DNA from: JAOUFP01 sp963801505
GTDB lineage: Bacteria > Nitrospirota > Thermodesulfovibrionia > Thermodesulfovibrionales > UBA6898
Assembly (NCBI GenBank): GCA_963801505.1
Contig: CAWDEY010000021.1
Span: 1 to 33,805 of the forward strand
DNA: 33,805 nucleotides
Direction of reading: 5' to 3'
Every line of letters starts with the position of its first letter. The first letter of the stretch is position 1. Positions 31,053-33,805 of the stretch are shown in pieces. A program made the translations under genes and the position numbers. The notes beneath the pieces were generated by a model. The model did no database searches. It had not been told where the DNA came from and saw only the letters and a program-made list of their open reading frames with translations.

Positions 31053-33637
31053 TGAAAGATATCGTCCGAAAGCTTAAATCAGCTTTGGGGTTTTCAAGTG
31101 GACCTGAGGCCGGGGCCCTTTCCTTCGAGCTCCTGTTTCAATATTTCAGAGAGGTCCTCGATCGCAAAAACAGGGCCATTGAACTTATTGCCGACATGGG
31201 TGAAAAGCTTGGAGGGGACTATCTTTTTGATATTATCTATATTCAAAACACCTATGCCGACCTTTACACTTCCATGAAAGACACTCTTGGGCTCTTTGAC
31301 AACCTGACACAAAACAGATATTCACAAATCAGCGATATTTTTGCGCGTCTTGATAAGCAGGTAAGAATAATGGTCGACGGGACCCCCATGGACAAAGAAG
31401 AGCAGATAATTTTAATCCAGGACCTGACCTGGGACATGGCCCGGGCTGTCGGGGGCAAGAATGCCGGCTTAGGGGAACTGAAGAATTACGTAAAGCTGAA
31501 TGTCCCCGAAGGGTTTGCGATAACAACCCGGGCCTTTGATGATTTCATCACATACAACGGACTCGCCGGAGAGATTCAGGCACTCGGTGAAGACCGGATT
31601 TCCGCACAGGCGTTATCGGATTTGCATGAGACCGTTGTCCGCGGCAATATGCCTCCGGAACTAGCGGCAGCTCTTGATAAAGCCCTTGCTAAAATAAGAG
31701 AAATAAGCGGTGAAACCGCGTTTCTGGCAGTCAGAAGCAGTGCGGAAGAAGAAGACAGCGAAAATTCCTTTGCCGGACAATTTGAAACAGTGCTGAATGT
31801 GCCATTAGACATTAAGGCAGTGCACGAAGCCTATAAAAGGGTCGTAGCAAGCCTGTATTCTCCCAGAGCGCTGGCCTACCAGAAAATGGCGGGTTATGAC
31901 ATAAGGACCGCAAAGATGGCTGTCTGCTGTTTAGTCATGGTGGATGCGGCAGTCAGCGGGGTAGCATATTCAACAGACCCCTCGGCGGATCCGACAATGG
32001 GCAATGAAAACCTGATAATAAACTCAACCTGGGGTCTGGGCAAAGCCGTTGTTGAGGGCCAGGTGGACGCTGATATGTATGTTGTCAGTAAGCAGTCACC
32101 GCCTTTGCTCGCAGATAAAAAAATAGGGAACAAGACTTACATGGTCGCCGGAAAAACTGACGGTGGAACAGATTTTGTTAAGCTGTCCGATGAGATGACC
32201 GGGAAAAGCTCGCTTACAGATGAACAGGTTTTGGAGCTTGCCGGGCAGGTGCTCCTCATTGAAAAATACTTCAGGAAGCCCGTTGATGTCGAATGGGCAA
32301 TTGACAGAAATGGAACGATATTTATTTTACAGGCAAGGCCGCTGAGAGTTATAGCAAAAAATGAAAAACGCATAGCAGAAAAACAGGGAGGGCCGGCAGG
32401 ACTGAAGCCTTTGAACGCGCTTATGCAAAATAAGGGGACAGTAATTCAAAAAGGCGCCGGCGCCGGCAGGGTTTTTGTTTTGCAAAGGATGGAGGACCTG
32501 GAGAATTTTCCTAAAGGGGCTGTCCTGGTTGCGCGAAATGATTCCTCGGAGTTTATCCGGGCCATTCCCTATGCCTCAGCCATTATCACTGATATCGGCA
32601 CCCCTACAAGCCACATGTCTTCCCTTTGCAGGGAATTCAGGGTGCCTGCCATTGTAAATGCAGGTGACGCTTCAAGAATCCTTAAGCACGGACAGGAAAT
32701 AACAGTAGAGGCAGAGGACGAAGGGCATTCGGCAGTGTATGAAGGAATAAACAGGGAAATACTGAAACAGGCTGAGGCAAATTCCGTCAGTATGGACGAT
32801 ATTTATGAGTTCAGGAAAAAAAGATATATACTCAGATACATTTCTCCGCTTAATCTTATTGATCCGCTGATGGACAATTTCACCCCGGAGGGCTGCAGGA
32901 CCATGCACGATATCCTGCGGTTCATCCATGAAAAAGCAGTGGCAGAGCTTGTCAACCGCGCCCGTTATGGAAGTGATATGCTCAAAAGACACGCCGCGGT
33001 AAAATTGAATCTGCCTGTTCCTTTGGGGATCGTGGTAATTGATATCGGAGGCGGCCTGGCCGTTGATGAAAAACCAGGTGACGCCTCGATTGATCAGATT
33101 GCATCAGTACCGCTTCTGGAAATACTCAGGGGAATGACCTACCCCGGAGTTTGGCAGTCTGAGATAACGTCCTTGCGTGTCGGCGACTTTATGTCAAGCA
33201 TGATGAACATGCCTGATATAACCTCAGGCACAAACGACCACGTAGTGTACAATATTGCTATTGCGTCAAAAGAGTATGTAAACCTCAGCCTCAGGTTAGG
33301 GTATCATTTCAACATGATTGACTCCTATTGCAGTGAAAATACAAAAAACAATCATATATATTTCCGTTTTGTTGGCGGAGCTACTGACATTGCAAAGCGC
33401 TCAAGAAGGGTACAGCTTATAGCAGACATACTGAAGGAATTCGGGTTCAATATTAATATCAAAGGCGACCTTATTATCGGCAGGCTTGCCAATGTCCAAA
33501 AGAGTGATATGGAGCATGTACTTAACCAGCTGGGAAGACTCATCGGCTATACCAGGCAGCTCGACGCGCTGCTCCACGATGACGCAAAAATAGAAACGTA
33601 TGCCAGGAATTTTCTGGAAGGAAGATATGGCGGTTAA
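31052..33637 (+). CDS. PEP/pyruvate-binding-domain protein (PEP synthase-like ATP-grasp and swivelling His domains) with unknown flanks
   Basis: 861 residues. Residues 1-115 are helical and unlike PEP synthase. Residues 130-430 are a PPDK_N ATP-grasp domain (GGKNAGLGELK 134-144, FLAVRSSAEEEDSENSFAGQ with the conserved Arg 228, DVEWAIDRNGTIFILQARPL). Residues 465-560 form the swivelling PEP-utilizer domain with catalytic His 521 in TDIGTPTSHMSSLCREFRVP. The C-terminal 290 residues do not look like the PEP-utilizing TIM barrel; they contain VVIDIGGGLAVDEK and HFNMIDSYC segments that I cannot assign. So phosphoryl transfer ATP to His is plausible, but the acceptor site is different. Coupled to the receiver by a TAATG overlap. 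Confidence 0.85.
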   Translation: MKDIVRKLKSALGFSSGPEAGALSFELLFQYFREVLDRKNRAIELIADMGEKLGGDYLFDIIYIQNTYADLYTSMKDTLGLFDNLTQNRYSQISDIFARLDKQVRIMVDGTPMDKEEQIILIQDLTWDMARAVGGKNAGLGELKNYVKLNVPEGFAITTRAFDDFITYNGLAGEIQALGEDRISAQALSDLHETVVRGNMPPELAAALDKALAKIREISGETAFLAVRSSAEEEDSENSFAGQFETVLNVPLDIKAVHEAYKRVVASLYSPRALAYQKMAGYDIRTAKMAVCCLVMVDAAVSGVAYSTDPSADPTMGNENLIINSTWGLGKAVVEGQVDADMYVVSKQSPPLLADKKIGNKTYMVAGKTDGGTDFVKLSDEMTGKSSLTDEQVLELAGQVLLIEKYFRKPVDVEWAIDRNGTIFILQARPLRVIAKNEKRIAEKQGGPAGLKPLNALMQNKGTVIQKGAGAGRVFVLQRMEDLENFPKGAVLVARNDSSEFIRAIPYASAIITDIGTPTSHMSSLCREFRVPAIVNAGDASRILKHGQEITVEAEDEGHSAVYEGINREILKQAEANSVSMDDIYEFRKKRYILRYISPLNLIDPLMDNFTPEGCRTMHDILRFIHEKAVAELVNRARYGSDMLKRHAAVKLNLPVPLGIVVIDIGGGLAVDEKPGDASIDQIASVPLLEILRGMTYPGVWQSEITSLRVGDFMSSMMNMPDITSGTNDHVVYNIAIASKEYVNLSLRLGYHFNMIDSYCSENTKNNHIYFRFVGGATDIAKRSRRVQLIADILKEFGFNINIKGDLIIGRLANVQKSDMEHVLNQLGRLIGYTRQLDALLHDDAKIETYARNFLEGRYGG

Positions 33638-33805
33638 ACAGAGCAGCAACATTTTATAGCGGGAGTTCTGGCATTCTGCGACCACTAAGTACTCCGCGAA
33701 GCATGAGCGGACATGAACAGACAACATTTAACATGCCCGTAGTACTTTGGCATACTTTCTCTCCAAGGCAAGATTTTCAGGTTTTGATGGCTGCCTGATA
33801 CAGTA

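Noticed and set aside
1..33805. CRISPR arrays and transposase genes
   Set aside because: No regularly spaced direct repeats and no transposase text were seen; the only repeats are the tRNA tails, the duplicated RNA module and small palindromes.

Overview
The window reads as a bacterial chromosome segment with two different halves. The right half (about 17.5-33.8 kb) carries gene types I associate with anaerobic or sulfur-cycling Nitrospirota and Desulfobacterota: a TauE/SafE-type exporter with its TIGR02186 partner, several universal stress proteins, MshEN-DUF202 proteins, a two-CW protein, a Cys-rich receiver protein and a PEP/pyruvate-binding protein. That phylum call is inference from gene content, not from a marker gene.

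The left half (1 to about 17 kb) is a genomic island at a tRNA-Glu gene. Three direct copies of the 3' part of tRNA-Glu (anticodon UUC) plus its terminator lie at 12945-13024, 15814-15893 and 16977-17047. No intact tRNA is in the window; it should lie to the left. A decayed tyrosine-integrase C-terminus (17029 to about 17275) abuts the third copy. Left of the first copy, nearly everything from 1 to 10.2 kb is on the minus strand and is defence-like: an ERCC4-fold nuclease, an EVE-HNH (type IV restriction-like) enzyme, a PD-(D/E)XK-like protein, a frameshifted DUF2779 protein, then a tightly packed run of GIY-YIG protein, 64-aa protein, SMC/Rad50-like ATPase with CPLC motif, type III Mod and frameshifted type III Res. 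The two short cassettes between the tRNA-tail copies (about 2.9 and 1.2 kb) each carry a HigBA-type toxin-antitoxin pair with the same unusual control region: a 17-bp-spacer sigma70 promoter, a perfect inverted repeat reaching the -10 box, and ATG 5 nt after TATAAT, implying leaderless mRNA.

Between these lie a frameshifted FMN-reductase-like gene and a thioredoxin-like gene (11153-11632) whose first active-site Cys codon is an in-frame TGA (W-U-Q-Q-C), a strong selenoprotein candidate. Many left-half genes have frameshifts, several at homopolymers; the right half has none I can see.

In the right half, a DUF6504-DinB pair is followed by a duplicated module seen at 19.4-19.7 kb and 20.7-21.0 kb: a sigma70 promoter, a 157-nt structured RNA with compensatory base changes between copies, and a convergent 46-aa basic protein (24 of 46 residues identical). 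I recognise neither part; this is the best candidate here for something undescribed. Copy 2's protein gene follows a Cys-rich receiver gene by 2 nt. Next is a small GSU3473-like gene behind a probable GEMM (c-di-GMP-I-like) riboswitch.

From 22.4 kb a sigma54-type promoter precedes usp-usp-TSUP-TIGR02186-usp, then two MshEN-DUF202 proteins, a histidine kinase, a receiver and an 861-aa PEP/pyruvate-binding protein, all on the plus strand. I infer a stress, envelope and second-messenger cluster in which MshEN domains and the riboswitch may share c-di-GMP as a signal.
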